Notes under the pieces: model-generated
What the model was told of the DNA's origin: nothing
Seen by the model: only the letters and a program-made list of their open reading frames with translations
The model's database searches: none
Part shown: positions 17,178 through 26,073 of the stretch, piece after piece
Position numbering within the stretch: position 1 is the stretch's first letter
Layout: each line of letters starts with the position of its first letter
Source of the DNA: Pseudoalteromonas amylolytica
GTDB taxonomy: Bacteria > Pseudomonadota > Gammaproteobacteria > Enterobacterales > Alteromonadaceae
NCBI RefSeq assembly: GCF_001854605.1
Contig: NZ_MKJU01000031.1
Coordinates: 3,997-67,996, forward strand
DNA: 64,000 nucleotides
Direction: 5' to 3'
Made by a program: the position numbers and the translations under genes

Positions 17178-18077
17178 ATGGCTTATCCAGATATGGTGCG
17201 AATTGTTGAAGTCGGTGCACGAGATGGTTTACAAAATGAAGCCAGCGTCACGACAGAGCAAAAGGTAAACCTTATCAATGCACTCGCAGCGGCGGGATTG
17301 CGCGACATCGAAGCAGGCGCATTCGTGTCTCCCAAGTGGGTGCCACAGATGGCTGACTCGGCAGATGTGATCAAAGGCATAAACGTAGCTAAAGAGGTAA
17401 ACCTCAGTGCATTGACCCCTAATTTAAAAGGTGCAGAAGCAGCTTTAGAAGTTGGTATCAAAGAATTCGCGATTTTTACCGCTGCCAGTGAAGCTTTCAC
17501 ACAAAAAAACATCAATTGCTCGATTGCTGAGAGTATTGAACGCTTCAAACCAGTTATAGAGTTAGCCAAGGCCAATGGTGTAAAAGTGCGCGGCTATGTG
17601 AGCTGTGTTTTGGGCTGTCCTTATCAAGGAGAGGTCGAACCAGAAGTGGTGCTTGATGTGTGTAAACAATTGTTGGCTATGGGCTGTTACGAAATCAGCC
17701 TTGGTGACACTATCGGTGTAGGTACACCTAATAAAGTCCAAGCATTACTGAGCTTGTTACTCAAGCACATCAGTGCTGACAAGCTTGCGGTACACTTTCA
17801 TGACACCTATGGCCAAGCTTTAGCTAATATTAGTAAGGCGCTGGAAATGGGCATTGCTACTGTTGATAGCGCCGTTGCAGGTCTTGGTGGATGCCCTTAT
17901 GCAAAAGGTGCGTCAGGAAATGTTGCCACCGAAGACGTAGTTTACTTACTACAAGGACTTGGCATTAACCCCCAAATTGATTTAGAAAGACTAGCCAAAG
18001 CTGGCTGGGCAATTTGCGAGGCGCTAAATAAGCAACCTGTTAGCAAGGTGTCTTTGGCTTTACAAGCGAAGTGCTGA
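17178..18077 (+). CDS. liuE: Hydroxymethylglutaryl-CoA lyase
   Basis: 299 residues. It cleaves HMG-CoA to acetoacetate and acetyl-CoA, the last committed step of leucine breakdown. Hallmarks are VEVGARDGLQNE near the N-terminus, HFHDTYGQAL (metal-binding His-x-His) and the C-terminal GLGGCPYAKGASGNVATED with the catalytic Cys. Start ATG 17178 follows GGAGG, and the alternative upstream start at 17154 is inside liuD. Two hairpins separate it from the CoA-transferase genes that consume its product. Confidence 0.95.
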   Translation: MAYPDMVRIVEVGARDGLQNEASVTTEQKVNLINALAAAGLRDIEAGAFVSPKWVPQMADSADVIKGINVAKEVNLSALTPNLKGAEAALEVGIKEFAIFTAASEAFTQKNINCSIAESIERFKPVIELAKANGVKVRGYVSCVLGCPYQGEVEPEVVLDVCKQLLAMGCYEISLGDTIGVGTPNKVQALLSLLLKHISADKLAVHFHDTYGQALANISKALEMGIATVDSAVAGLGGCPYAKGASGNVATEDVVYLLQGLGINPQIDLERLAKAGWAICEALNKQPVSKVSLALQAKC

Positions 18078-18104
18078 ACACTCAATAGCAATATTCAGTG
18101 TTCA
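18075..18104 (+). other. Intercistronic hairpin after liuE
   Basis: TGAACACT and AGTGTTCA form an 8-bp stem that begins at the liuE stop codon. No T-run follows, so it is not a classical terminator. It may tune expression of the CoA-transferase genes or define a 3' end. Confidence 0.5.
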
Positions 18105-18120
18105 AACGAATAAAAATTGT

Positions 18121-18148
18121 GACCACAAGTGGGTAGCCATCTGTGGTC
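18121..18148 (+). other. Second hairpin before CoA-transferase genes
   Basis: GACCACA (18121-18127) and TGTGGTC (18142-18148) form a 7-bp stem with a 14-base loop, 35 bp before scoA, again without a T-run. Confidence 0.45.
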
Positions 18149-18183
18149 GCATAAGATAACAAATAACCTTTAGGAGTGGGCTA

Positions 18184-18882
18184 ATGGCCGGTTTCGATAA
18201 AGTAGTAACAAGCTACGGTGAAGCAATGGAAGGATTGAAAGATGGCGATACCATCATTGCTGGCGGCTTCGGATTGTGTGGTATTCCAGAAGGCTTGATC
18301 AACGAAATTAAGCGTAGAAAAACCAAAGAGCTAACGGTTGTTTCTAACAATTGTGGTGTTGATGACTTTGGTTTAGGTGTGTTGCTACATGACCGTCAAA
18401 TTAAAAAGATTGTTGCGTCTTATGTTGGTGAAAATGCTTTATTTGAACAACAACTGCTTGATGGCATTATTGATGTAGTACTAACTCCACAGGGCACATT
18501 GGCAGAGAAGATGCGTGCCGGTGGTGCGGGCATTCCTGCTTTTTACACTGCAACGGGCTATGGTACGCCAGTCGCTGAGGGTAAAGAAGTTAAAGAATTT
18601 AACGGTCGCCCATACATTTTAGAAGAATCCATCACGGGTGAGTTTGCCATTGTTAAAGCATGGAAAGCTGACCGCTATGGCAATCTCGTGTTTCGCCATA
18701 CTGCAATGAACTTTAACCCAATGGCAGCAACAGCGGGCAAGATTACTGTTGCCGAAGTTGAAGAGATTGTTGAACCAGGTGAATTAGAGCCAAGCCAGAT
18801 TCACACCCCTGGCATTTACGTAAACCGCGTTATCAAAGGCGACTTTGAAAAGCGCATCGAGCGTGTTACTACGCGTAAATAA
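18184..18882 (+). CDS. scoA: 3-oxoacid CoA-transferase subunit A
   Basis: A 232-residue alpha subunit of succinyl-CoA:3-ketoacid (acetoacetate) CoA-transferase. The family signature [13 protein letters not shown] is at residues 28-40, followed by [16 protein letters not shown]. It reactivates acetoacetate released by LiuE to acetoacetyl-CoA, which the thiolase at 9710 can split. Start ATG 18184 is preceded by TTAGGAG. It lies 106 bp after liuE, so it may be transcribed with the liu operon or from a site in that gap. The B subunit follows 10 bp downstream. Confidence 0.94.
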   Translation: MAGFDKVVTSYGEAMEGLKDGDTIIAGGFGLCGIPEGLINEIKRRKTKELTVVSNNCGVDDFGLGVLLHDRQIKKIVASYVGENALFEQQLLDGIIDVVLTPQGTLAEKMRAGGAGIPAFYTATGYGTPVAEGKEVKEFNGRPYILEESITGEFAIVKAWKADRYGNLVFRHTAMNFNPMAATAGKITVAEVEEIVEPGELEPSQIHTPGIYVNRVIKGDFEKRIERVTTRK

Positions 18883-18892
18883 GGAGAAGAAA

Positions 18893-19552
18893 ATGGCTTT
18901 ATCACGTGAACAAGTAGCAATGCGTGTAGCTCAAGAGCTACAAGATGGTTTTTACGTCAATTTAGGTATTGGTATTCCAACCCTTGTAGCTAACTATGTA
19001 CCTGATGGTATTGAAGTTATGCTGCAATCAGAAAATGGCTTATTGGGTATGGGTCCATACCCAACACAAGACCAAGTTGATGCTGATATGATCAACGCGG
19101 GTAAAGAAACCGTGACAGCAGCGACAGGTGCAGCAATATTTAATAGTGCCGATAGCTTTGCCATGATCAGGGGTGGTCATGTAGACTTGACGGTTCTTGG
19201 TGCATTTGAAGTAGATCAACAAGGCAATATTGCTTCTTGGATGATCCCGAAAAAGTTAATTAAAGGCATGGGCGGTGCAATGGACTTAGTAGCCGGCGCA
19301 CAGAACATTATTGTGACTATGACCCATGCCAGCAAGCACGGCGATTCAAAACTGTTAGAGGCATGTACTCTGCCATTGACAGGTGTGAATTGTGTGAAAA
19401 AAATCGTAACGGATTTAGCTGTGCTAGAAGTAAAAGACGGCGCATTTCATTTGCTAGAACGCGCGCCGGGTGTTAGTGTTGATGAAATTATAAGCAAAAC
19501 AGCAGGTAAGCTAATCGTCGAAGGCGATATCCCTGAAATGCAGTTTGCCTAA
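18893..19552 (+). CDS. scoB: 3-oxoacid CoA-transferase subunit B
   Basis: A 219-residue beta subunit. The active-site Glu is in [13 protein letters not shown] (CoA-transferase subunit B signature), with [16 protein letters not shown] near the N-terminus and the conserved [12 protein letters not shown] segment. ATG 18893 is preceded by AAGGAGAAG; an upstream in-frame start would overlap scoA heavily. It ends the operon, with a rho-independent terminator about 50 bp downstream. Confidence 0.94.
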   Translation: MALSREQVAMRVAQELQDGFYVNLGIGIPTLVANYVPDGIEVMLQSENGLLGMGPYPTQDQVDADMINAGKETVTAATGAAIFNSADSFAMIRGGHVDLTVLGAFEVDQQGNIASWMIPKKLIKGMGGAMDLVAGAQNIIVTMTHASKHGDSKLLEACTLPLTGVNCVKKIVTDLAVLEVKDGAFHLLERAPGVSVDEIISKTAGKLIVEGDIPEMQFA

Positions 19553-19600
19553 CACCATGTACCGCCCTCATTCCCAGTGCCAATGGCGCTGAGTTACCCA

Positions 19601-19627
19601 AAACCCCTCTCACGAGGGGTTTTTTTT
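19601..19627 (+). terminator. Rho-independent terminator after scoB
   Basis: AAACCCCTC-TCAC-GAGGGGTTT is followed by a T-run. It ends the liu-sco operon and could also act on the converging msr gene through the weaker A-tract side. Confidence 0.9.
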
Positions 19628-19639
19628 ATCTTTAAATCA

Positions 19640-20917
19640 TCATAAAGCACGCGGGACAAATTCTAGCACTGTGGCATTAATACAATAGCGATCGCGCCCA
19701 TCGGGTCCCTCGCCTGCAAACACATGGCCCAAATGGATACCACTGGATTTTGAGCGTATCTCCGTACGTTGCATACCGTAGCTGTTATCTTCATGATACG
19801 TTACGCTGTTTTTGACAGGCTGTTTAAACGATAACCACCCAGTTCCAGAGTTGAACCTATCTTTGGTATCAAATAGCTTCGCACCACTGAGTTTATCGAT
19901 AAACACGCCATCTGTGGTATTTTTAAACAAGTCATATTGCTTACAAAATGGTGCATCCGTTTTACTTTGAAAAGCCACTTTAAACGCTTCTGAGTCGCCC
20001 AGTTTAAAAGCCCCAAGCGCCCTATAAAACGTGTTTTTATCCATAAAGCCTTGATGGGCATACACCTCTTTTCCTTGCTCTAAAAAGATAATCGTAGGCG
20101 TTGCCCAGGTAGGCGTTTTAACTTGCAATCCAGCTAGTTGATCAGCATATCGGTAGTGTAAAGGGATGCTACCTTGGTAATCATGTAACACTGTTTTTTT
20201 GAGCTTTTCACAGTATGGACAGTAACTTTTAGAATCAAGTACCACTATGTGTTTTCCTAGTAACAGCGCGCTATTATCTTCTTCTTGCTCTTCTTTTTGG
20301 TTAAACACCACACCCGTTGCATGGTCAGGACAATAACCATCAGGGTTCTTCACGAGATAATTTTGATGGTACTCTTCCGCAGGGTAAAATGCCGCCAAGG
20401 GTTTAATTTGGGTTTGGATCTCACCAAATCCTGCTTGATTAAGTAGTTTTTGATACTGCTTAACCAATGATAAAGCTACGGCTTGCTGCGACTCATCCGT
20501 GTACAGAATAATTGATCGATACTGAGTGCCAATGTCATTGCCTTGACGATTTTTTTGCGTTGGGTCATGACTTTCAAAGTACTGCATTAATAGTTGTTCA
20601 GTTGTGAGTATGTTGGCGTTATAAGTTACCTTAACCACTTCTGCATAATTGTTGCTGTCAAATCGTCTACTGCGTTTGGTAATGGCGGCATAACTCGCCT
20701 TAAAACCCTTGCCATCTGAATAGCCGGACTCTGCGTCCAACACGCCTTCCATCGCCTCATAGCGCTTTTCAGCCCCCCAAAAACATCCAGACCCTAACAC
20801 GATGGTTTTTATATGTGTACTCGCGTGTTCTGGTGACTGCATAGCGCCCTGCTGAGCAGCCCATACCACTGTGCCTAAAGATAGCACTAGCACTAAATGA
20901 CTTAACCACTTTGCCAT
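19640..20917 (-). CDS. Exported MsrA-thioredoxin-MsrB fusion methionine sulfoxide reductase
   Basis: A 425-residue three-domain protein with a signal peptide (residues 1-20, LVLVLSLGTVVWA). Residues about 36-200 are MsrA, with catalytic Cys45 in GSGCFWGAE. Residues about 215-300 are thioredoxin-like, with SYCPYCEKL (Cys233, Cys236). Residues about 320-425 are MsrB, with SGTGWLSF, RSKSSGIHLGHVF and catalytic Cys412 in RYCINATVL. The MsrB zinc CxxC pairs are absent. It would repair both methionine sulfoxide epimers in the periplasm, the middle domain relaying reductant. Neisseria PilB has the order thioredoxin-MsrA-MsrB, so the order here is different. No DsbD-like donor is adjacent. Confidence 0.9.
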   Translation of the reverse strand: MAKWLSHLVLVLSLGTVVWAAQQGAMQSPEHASTHIKTIVLGSGCFWGAEKRYEAMEGVLDAESGYSDGKGFKASYAAITKRSRRFDSNNYAEVVKVTYNANILTTEQLLMQYFESHDPTQKNRQGNDIGTQYRSIILYTDESQQAVALSLVKQYQKLLNQAGFGEIQTQIKPLAAFYPAEEYHQNYLVKNPDGYCPDHATGVVFNQKEEQEEDNSALLLGKHIVVLDSKSYCPYCEKLKKTVLHDYQGSIPLHYRYADQLAGLQVKTPTWATPTIIFLEQGKEVYAHQGFMDKNTFYRALGAFKLGDSEAFKVAFQSKTDAPFCKQYDLFKNTTDGVFIDKLSGAKLFDTKDRFNSGTGWLSFKQPVKNSVTYHEDNSYGMQRTEIRSKSSGIHLGHVFAGEGPDGRDRYCINATVLEFVPRAL

Positions 20918-21101
20918 AATTTGTTCCTATAACGCTCTACTCTATAAAAAGCTAGACCCTACACTTACACAATTTCTTTCATGATAGATGGTGTTATCTT
21001 AGTTTTTGTCCCCCCTATTTGGCATTTCAACGACAATTTATGACTTTTTGCAGCCTTTTGCGGTAAAAAAGTGACTAATAGTAATTATTAAGAATTTATC
21101 G

Positions 21102-22616
21102 ATGAAATTAATGACTCACATAACCGCAGTAGCACTTGCTGTTGCGAGCTCAGGTAGTGCACTTGCCGCACAATTCGAATTCACTTCAAAGCTAACTGAC
21201 GGTGATACCTTAGTGTTATTTCAAGCAACTGACACTAAAACAGAATTTAAATTTCTAGATAAAGATACCCGTACACAGCTTAACAAAGCTGTTAAAGCCA
21301 CTGCTTTCTCGGCTGAATATGGTAAAAGCCTTGAGGTACTCGCACCTATTGACAGCGATTATGATCGCATTGTGTTGGTAGGTCTGGGCGAAACCGATGA
21401 ATTGACCATAGCAAAAATGGCTAAGCTCGGTGGCAATGTACACGCTTCTCTTGCACAAAAGAAAGCGAATAAGGTTGTGATGGCTTTTGAAAAAGTATCA
21501 GGGCTTGCCAACAACAGTGAACTAGCTGCTCAGTTTGCACATGGTGCGAATCTGCGCGATCACCGCTTTGAGACTTACAAAGCCTCCAAAACAACCACCA
21601 GCATCAGCTATACCTTTGATGTAGCAGACGACAATGCCACCAGCAAACTCTACAAACAACTTGCCAATATAGAGCAAGGAGTATTTCTGGCCAGAGATTT
21701 AACCTCAGAGATTGCCAGTGAAATGACGCCTGTAGACTTCGCACAAGCGGCCAAATCCCTCGAACAATACGGCGTTAAAGTTACTGTATTAGAACCTAAT
21801 GAAATTAAAGCGCTCGGCATGGGGGCACTAGAAGGTGTAGGTCGCGGTAGTAAAGATGGTGCTCGCTTAGTCGTCGCCCATTACAAAGGAAGTGATGAGG
21901 CTCCTATTGCACTAGTTGGTAAAGGGATCACTTTTGATTCTGGCGGTTATAGCATTAAAACCGGTAAAACTATCGCACTCATGAAAGGTGATATGGCTGG
22001 TGCTGCTGCGGTGCTCGGTACGGTAAAAGCCATGGCTTTGAACAAAACCAAAGTTAACGTCGTGGCCGTCATGGGCATGGCAGCCAACATGGTGTCAGAA
22101 AATGCCATCGCCCCAGGTGATGTGCTACGTACTGCTGAAGGCTTAAACGTAGAAGTTCTCAACACAGACGCTGAAGGCCGACTGGTACTCAGTGATGCTA
22201 TGTGGTACGCACGTAAACATTTTAACCCAGAGATCATGATAGACGTAGCAACACTAACGGGTTCTAAAATTCGTGCTGTGGGAGACCGCTACAGCGCCAT
22301 TTTCTCTGATGATAAGCATTTAGTAAAAGAGCTAACCATGGCGGGAAAACAAGTTAACGAACAAGTTTGGCGTCTACCGCTTGGCTACAAAGACATGCTC
22401 AAGTCTGATATCGCTGATTTAACTAACTTAGGCTCAGGTGGACCAGGTGCAACGACGGCCGCATCATTCTTACAGCATTTTGCAGGTGATACACGTTGGG
22501 TACACATTGATATGGCAGGTAATGAATTGTCTAGCGTCGCTGCTGGTGAAGTACCGACAGGTGGCACTGGTTACGGTGTACGCCTACTCAGTGAATGGCT
22601 CCTAAGCAATCAATAG
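21102..22616 (+). CDS. Exported M17 leucyl aminopeptidase
   Basis: A 504-residue M17-family metallo-aminopeptidase. The metal-binding core is intact: GKGITFDSGGYSIK, MKGDMAGAAAV, and the family signature NTDAEGRLVLSDA. The C-terminal stretch GGPGATTAASFLQHF is typical of PepA. The first 22 residues form a signal peptide (HITAVALAVASSGSALAA), unlike cytoplasmic PepA, so it should release N-terminal residues from peptides in the periplasm or outside. It is monocistronic, ending in a strong terminator, and is followed by the pyroglutamate operon, which would handle N-terminally blocked peptides. Confidence 0.92.
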   Translation: MKLMTHITAVALAVASSGSALAAQFEFTSKLTDGDTLVLFQATDTKTEFKFLDKDTRTQLNKAVKATAFSAEYGKSLEVLAPIDSDYDRIVLVGLGETDELTIAKMAKLGGNVHASLAQKKANKVVMAFEKVSGLANNSELAAQFAHGANLRDHRFETYKASKTTTSISYTFDVADDNATSKLYKQLANIEQGVFLARDLTSEIASEMTPVDFAQAAKSLEQYGVKVTVLEPNEIKALGMGALEGVGRGSKDGARLVVAHYKGSDEAPIALVGKGITFDSGGYSIKTGKTIALMKGDMAGAAAVLGTVKAMALNKTKVNVVAVMGMAANMVSENAIAPGDVLRTAEGLNVEVLNTDAEGRLVLSDAMWYARKHFNPEIMIDVATLTGSKIRAVGDRYSAIFSDDKHLVKELTMAGKQVNEQVWRLPLGYKDMLKSDIADLTNLGSGGPGATTAASFLQHFAGDTRWVHIDMAGNELSSVAAGEVPTGGTGYGVRLLSEWLLSNQ

Positions 22617-22637
22617 GTTAACATTACTCCTAACCTT

Positions 22638-22663
22638 AGCCATGCCTAGCATGGCTTTTTTTA
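22638..22663 (+). terminator. Rho-independent terminator after the M17 peptidase
   Basis: AGCCATGC-CTA-GCATGGCT followed by seven T residues. Confidence 0.9.
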
Positions 22664-22742
22664 TTACTGTTATATAACAGTTGCGCAGCTGCCCCACCTA
22701 TTCGCTATACTAATGCCATGATAATTAATAAGAACCGTTAAC

Positions 22743-23399
22743 ATGTCAGATGCTCAAAGTTACCTACTCGGAGAGAATGCCTTAGTTCTTTCCTTAAATG
22801 TAAACACCCCAACACACGCCCAACAGCGTAAACTGTTTGCACTGTGTGCAACATTACAAGATAGTAACGCTTTTATCGATATTGTCCCGGCTAAATCTTC
22901 TGTCACAGCGTATTTAGCTAATCCAAATGACTACCAATATTGGCTCAAACACATCATGTTGCTGTGGCGTGAGTGTGACGACTTCGCTTTTGAAGCTAAG
23001 ACACACGTTATCGAAACAATTTATGGCGGGGAATTTGGTCCCGACTTAGCTGAGGTAGCTAAGCGGGCTAGCTTAACAGAACGCCAAGTTGTTCAGCTAC
23101 ATTGTTCACAAACATATCAAGTAGAGTTTTTGGGATTTTTACCTGGGTTTGCTTATCTAGGTAAAGTGCCATGCGAATTGCAGCTGCCTCGCAAAACAAC
23201 ACCAAGAAAACAAGTGCCAAAAGGGTCAGTGGCTATCGCTGAGGAACTTAGTGCCATTTATCCAAATCAGTCACCTGGTGGATGGCATTTATTAGGCCGC
23301 TGTCAGCACACTCTATTTAATCCAAGCAATAATCCACCCAGCCTTTTTGCACCAGGCGATAAAATAAAATTTGTGCCGCTTAAGGAGGGCGTATGCTAA
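22743..23399 (+). CDS. pxpB: 5-oxoprolinase subunit PxpB (KipI family)
   Basis: A 218-residue KipI/PxpB-type protein with the family core VEFLGFLPGFAYL, LPRKTTPRKQVPKGSVAIA and SPGGWHLLGRC. With PxpA and PxpC it forms the ATP-dependent bacterial 5-oxoprolinase that opens pyroglutamate to glutamate. It overlaps pxpC by 7 bp and is the first gene of an operon ending in pyroglutamyl peptidase. No pxpA is in the window. A KipI-like kinase-inhibitor role is less likely given this context. Confidence 0.9.
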   Translation: MSDAQSYLLGENALVLSLNVNTPTHAQQRKLFALCATLQDSNAFIDIVPAKSSVTAYLANPNDYQYWLKHIMLLWRECDDFAFEAKTHVIETIYGGEFGPDLAEVAKRASLTERQVVQLHCSQTYQVEFLGFLPGFAYLGKVPCELQLPRKTTPRKQVPKGSVAIAEELSAIYPNQSPGGWHLLGRCQHTLFNPSNNPPSLFAPGDKIKFVPLKEGVC

Positions 23400-24319
23400 A
23401 AGTCAATAAAAGTGGTGTAATGGCAAGCATTCAGGATATTGGCCGTTTTGGATATCGCCATTATGGCGTTTGCCGCAGCGGAGCATTAGACCCTTTTGCG
23501 GTATGTTTGGCAAACTCATTGTTAGACAATCCCGTCCATAAGGCAGTGATTGAAATCACCATCGGCCTCGCTGAATTTGAGTTTACCTCAGCCTGTAATT
23601 TTGCACTCACCGGTGGTTGTCTCAACGCTAAATTAAACGACCAAGCGATTTACCCGGGTTGGCGTTATTATGCCAGCGCCGGTGACATACTGACTTTTGG
23701 TACCAGTGCACATGCCCAGCGCGCATATCTGTCCGTCGAAGGGGGATTTGAACTCACTCCAGTGATGGACTCATGCGCTACTGATCTTCAATCTCATTTT
23801 GGTGGTTTTCAAGGCAGAGCATTAAATGCCGGCGACACGCTCAACTACTATCCATCATCCGTTAAACTTAACACGATCGGGGTGAAGCAGCCTCCTTACT
23901 CACAGCAGGTACGAGTACTTAAAGGGCCGCATTGTGATAAGCTACCTGACAACACCTTTGAGCGCTTAATTGAGCAACCATGGCGCGTCAGTGAGTTAAG
24001 TAATCGCATGGGTAGCCGATTGACCGGCGATGATTTGTTATCTCACAATGTCTCTATTTCGACACAGGCTGTTCATCCAGGCGTCGTACAGCTGCCACCC
24101 AGTGGTGAGCCAATCGTATTGCTGAATGATTGCCAAACCACAGGGGGCTATCCGATTATCGCAAGCGTAATCGACGCTGACTTGCGACTGTTCAGTCAAT
24201 TTGGGGCAAATCAAAAGTGTCAGTTTATTCCCTGTACGTTAGAGGATGCTCGAAAAGCCAGTGACAAGTTGAGTGCACATTTAGCGCAGTTTTCATTGGC
24301 AAAAAATAATAATAACTAG
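23393..24319 (+). CDS. pxpC: 5-oxoprolinase subunit PxpC (KipA family)
   Basis: A 308-residue KipA/PxpC-type protein of the biotin-dependent carboxyltransferase-like fold. Visible family stretches are SIQDIGRFGYRHYGVCRSGALDPFA, spanning residues 12-36, then a core with RVLKGPHCDKL, SNRMGSRLTG and VHPGVVQLPPSGEPI, and DCQTTGGYPIIASV. Its ATG overlaps the end of pxpB, indicating translational coupling and a PxpB:PxpC complex. A run of Asn codons ends the protein. It is nine bases before the DUF969 gene. Confidence 0.9.
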   Translation: MLKVNKSGVMASIQDIGRFGYRHYGVCRSGALDPFAVCLANSLLDNPVHKAVIEITIGLAEFEFTSACNFALTGGCLNAKLNDQAIYPGWRYYASAGDILTFGTSAHAQRAYLSVEGGFELTPVMDSCATDLQSHFGGFQGRALNAGDTLNYYPSSVKLNTIGVKQPPYSQQVRVLKGPHCDKLPDNTFERLIEQPWRVSELSNRMGSRLTGDDLLSHNVSISTQAVHPGVVQLPPSGEPIVLLNDCQTTGGYPIIASVIDADLRLFSQFGANQKCQFIPCTLEDARKASDKLSAHLAQFSLAKNNNN

Positions 24320-24328
24320 AGTAATTTT

Positions 24329-25057
24329 ATGTCTGAGTTAAACCTTTTGCCTTTGTTAGGCATCGTTATTGTTGTGTTTGGATTTGCACTTCGTTTTAAT
24401 CCTTTACTCGTTGTCTGTGTTGCTGGATTGGCGACAGGCTGGGCTGTAAATATCGACTTTATCTCTTTGCTAGAAACCTTTGGTGAAAAGTTTATGAACT
24501 CACGCCAGTTGGCAAGCTTTTTATTGATATTACCGGTTATCGCCTTACTTGAACGTTACGGTTTACAACAAAGAGCAAAATCTTGGGTTGCCAGCATAAA
24601 ATCTGTCACCACGTCACGTATTTTAAGTGTTTACTTTATTGTTAGGGAATGCTCTGCTGCCCTTGGACTACTTAGCCTTGCAGGACAGCCTCAGACCGTT
24701 AGACCCTTACTCGCGCCTATGGCACTGGGAGCTGCAGCCAATATGCACGGTACACTCCCAAAACATATTCAGGACTTAATCAGCGCTCATGCAGCAGCCT
24801 GTGACAACATTGCTGTTTTTTTTGGCGAAGATATTTTCATAGCATTCGGCGCGGTGCTGCTTATGGACGCGTTTCTTAAGGAAAATGGTATCGCTGGCAT
24901 TGAACCGTTACATATTGGCCTTTGGGCCATTCCTACCGCGATAGCCGCTCTGATTGTACACCTATTTAGACTGGCACGTTTAGAAGCTAAAATTCATCAC
25001 CTAATGAACGAGTTTAATCACTGCTCCACCGTTGAGATGAGCGAGGAGCTATCATGA
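24329..25057 (+). CDS. DUF969 family membrane protein, putative permease subunit
   Basis: A 242-residue integral membrane protein with about five or six hydrophobic segments. The first is LLPLLGIVIVVFGFAL (about 5-20); others lie near 25-45, 60-78, 120-150 and 190-215. Conserved polar stretches between helices (NSRQLASFLLILPVIALLER in pieces, GTLPKHIQDLISAHAAACDN) resemble DUF969. DUF969 and DUF979 proteins are encoded side by side, often with pcp, and are thought to form a two-subunit transporter. Between 5-oxoprolinase and pyroglutamyl peptidase genes, pyroglutamate or a pyroglutamyl peptide is the natural guess for substrate. It overlaps the next gene by 4 bp. Confidence 0.8.
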   Translation: MSELNLLPLLGIVIVVFGFALRFNPLLVVCVAGLATGWAVNIDFISLLETFGEKFMNSRQLASFLLILPVIALLERYGLQQRAKSWVASIKSVTTSRILSVYFIVRECSAALGLLSLAGQPQTVRPLLAPMALGAAANMHGTLPKHIQDLISAHAAACDNIAVFFGEDIFIAFGAVLLMDAFLKENGIAGIEPLHIGLWAIPTAIAALIVHLFRLARLEAKIHHLMNEFNHCSTVEMSEELS

Positions 25058-26073
25058 GCGCGCCAATTACTGTTACAGTTGAAACTCATTCCATCCTCTC
25101 TATCAATAACATTTACTTGCTGATTGGTTTTGTGGTGATGTTTTTAGTCGTTAAAACCCTACAAGATAAAGGCCACCCGAAAAGGTTAACCACCGCCCTA
25201 TTTTGGTTTTTGTTTGGTAGCGTATTTCTATTTGGTGACTTATCAATTGAACTGCTTGGTGAGTCGCTAACCTACCAATGGGTGGGCATTAGCGTATTGT
25301 GCATCGCGTTACTGGCGGGCTTGGGTAAAGTTTCTATGGGCAGTTACGATGTCCCATCAGAACAAGAACTAAATTCCAGAGCGCAGCGTATCGGTAATCA
25401 TTTATTTATTCCAGCTGTTATGATCCCTGTTGTAACCGTTGTCTGTACACTACTACTAAGCGATATAAACATTGCCAATATCTACCTCTTCGATCAAAAA
25501 CATGTCACCTTAGCGGCATTGACTTTAGCGTGTGGCGTGGCGTTATTAGCGGGTTGGAAGCTCACTTCAGGCTCGCCATTACTCGCGCTGGGTGAGTCAC
25601 GCAGGCTCGTTGACTCTATTGGCTGGGCGGCAATTTTGCCACAAATGTTAGCCATGCTTGGCGGCGTATTTATTGTCGCCCAAACTGGTACCGCCATTCA
25701 GGATTTAGTTACTCTATTCATTTCACCCGACAATCGCTTTATGTTGGTTGTTTTGTATTGCACGGGCATGGCTCTATTTACGATGATAATGGGCAACGCT
25801 TTTGCTGCTTTTCCGGTAATGACCGCAGGAATAGCGGTACCATTTTTGATTCAAGGGCATGGTGCTTCACCAGCTCCCCTTGTCGCTATCGGAATGTATT
25901 CAGGGTACTGCGGTACATTGATGACACCAATGGCTGCAAACTTCAATATCGTTCCCGCTGCACTGCTAGACTTAAAAGACAAATATCAGGTTATCAAGGT
26001 ACAGATCCCCACAGCGTTAACCTTGTTAGCCATTAATATCTTGCTTATGTATGGAGTCATCTTCAATGACTAG
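25054..26073 (+). CDS. DUF979 family membrane protein, putative permease subunit
   Basis: A 339-residue polytopic membrane protein with about nine hydrophobic segments from residue 14 to 335. A re-entrant-like Gly/Ala-rich region sits near the C-terminus (IMGNAFAAFPVMTAGIAVPF and GMYSGYCGTLMTPMAANFN), reminiscent of secondary transporters. It is the partner of the DUF969 protein, whose stop overlaps its ATG (ATGA). The pcp start overlaps its own end by 8 bp. Together they are probably an uptake system for this pathway's substrate; substrate is inferred only from operon membership. Confidence 0.8.
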   Translation: MSAPITVTVETHSILSINNIYLLIGFVVMFLVVKTLQDKGHPKRLTTALFWFLFGSVFLFGDLSIELLGESLTYQWVGISVLCIALLAGLGKVSMGSYDVPSEQELNSRAQRIGNHLFIPAVMIPVVTVVCTLLLSDINIANIYLFDQKHVTLAALTLACGVALLAGWKLTSGSPLLALGESRRLVDSIGWAAILPQMLAMLGGVFIVAQTGTAIQDLVTLFISPDNRFMLVVLYCTGMALFTMIMGNAFAAFPVMTAGIAVPFLIQGHGASPAPLVAIGMYSGYCGTLMTPMAANFNIVPAALLDLKDKYQVIKVQIPTALTLLAINILLMYGVIFND

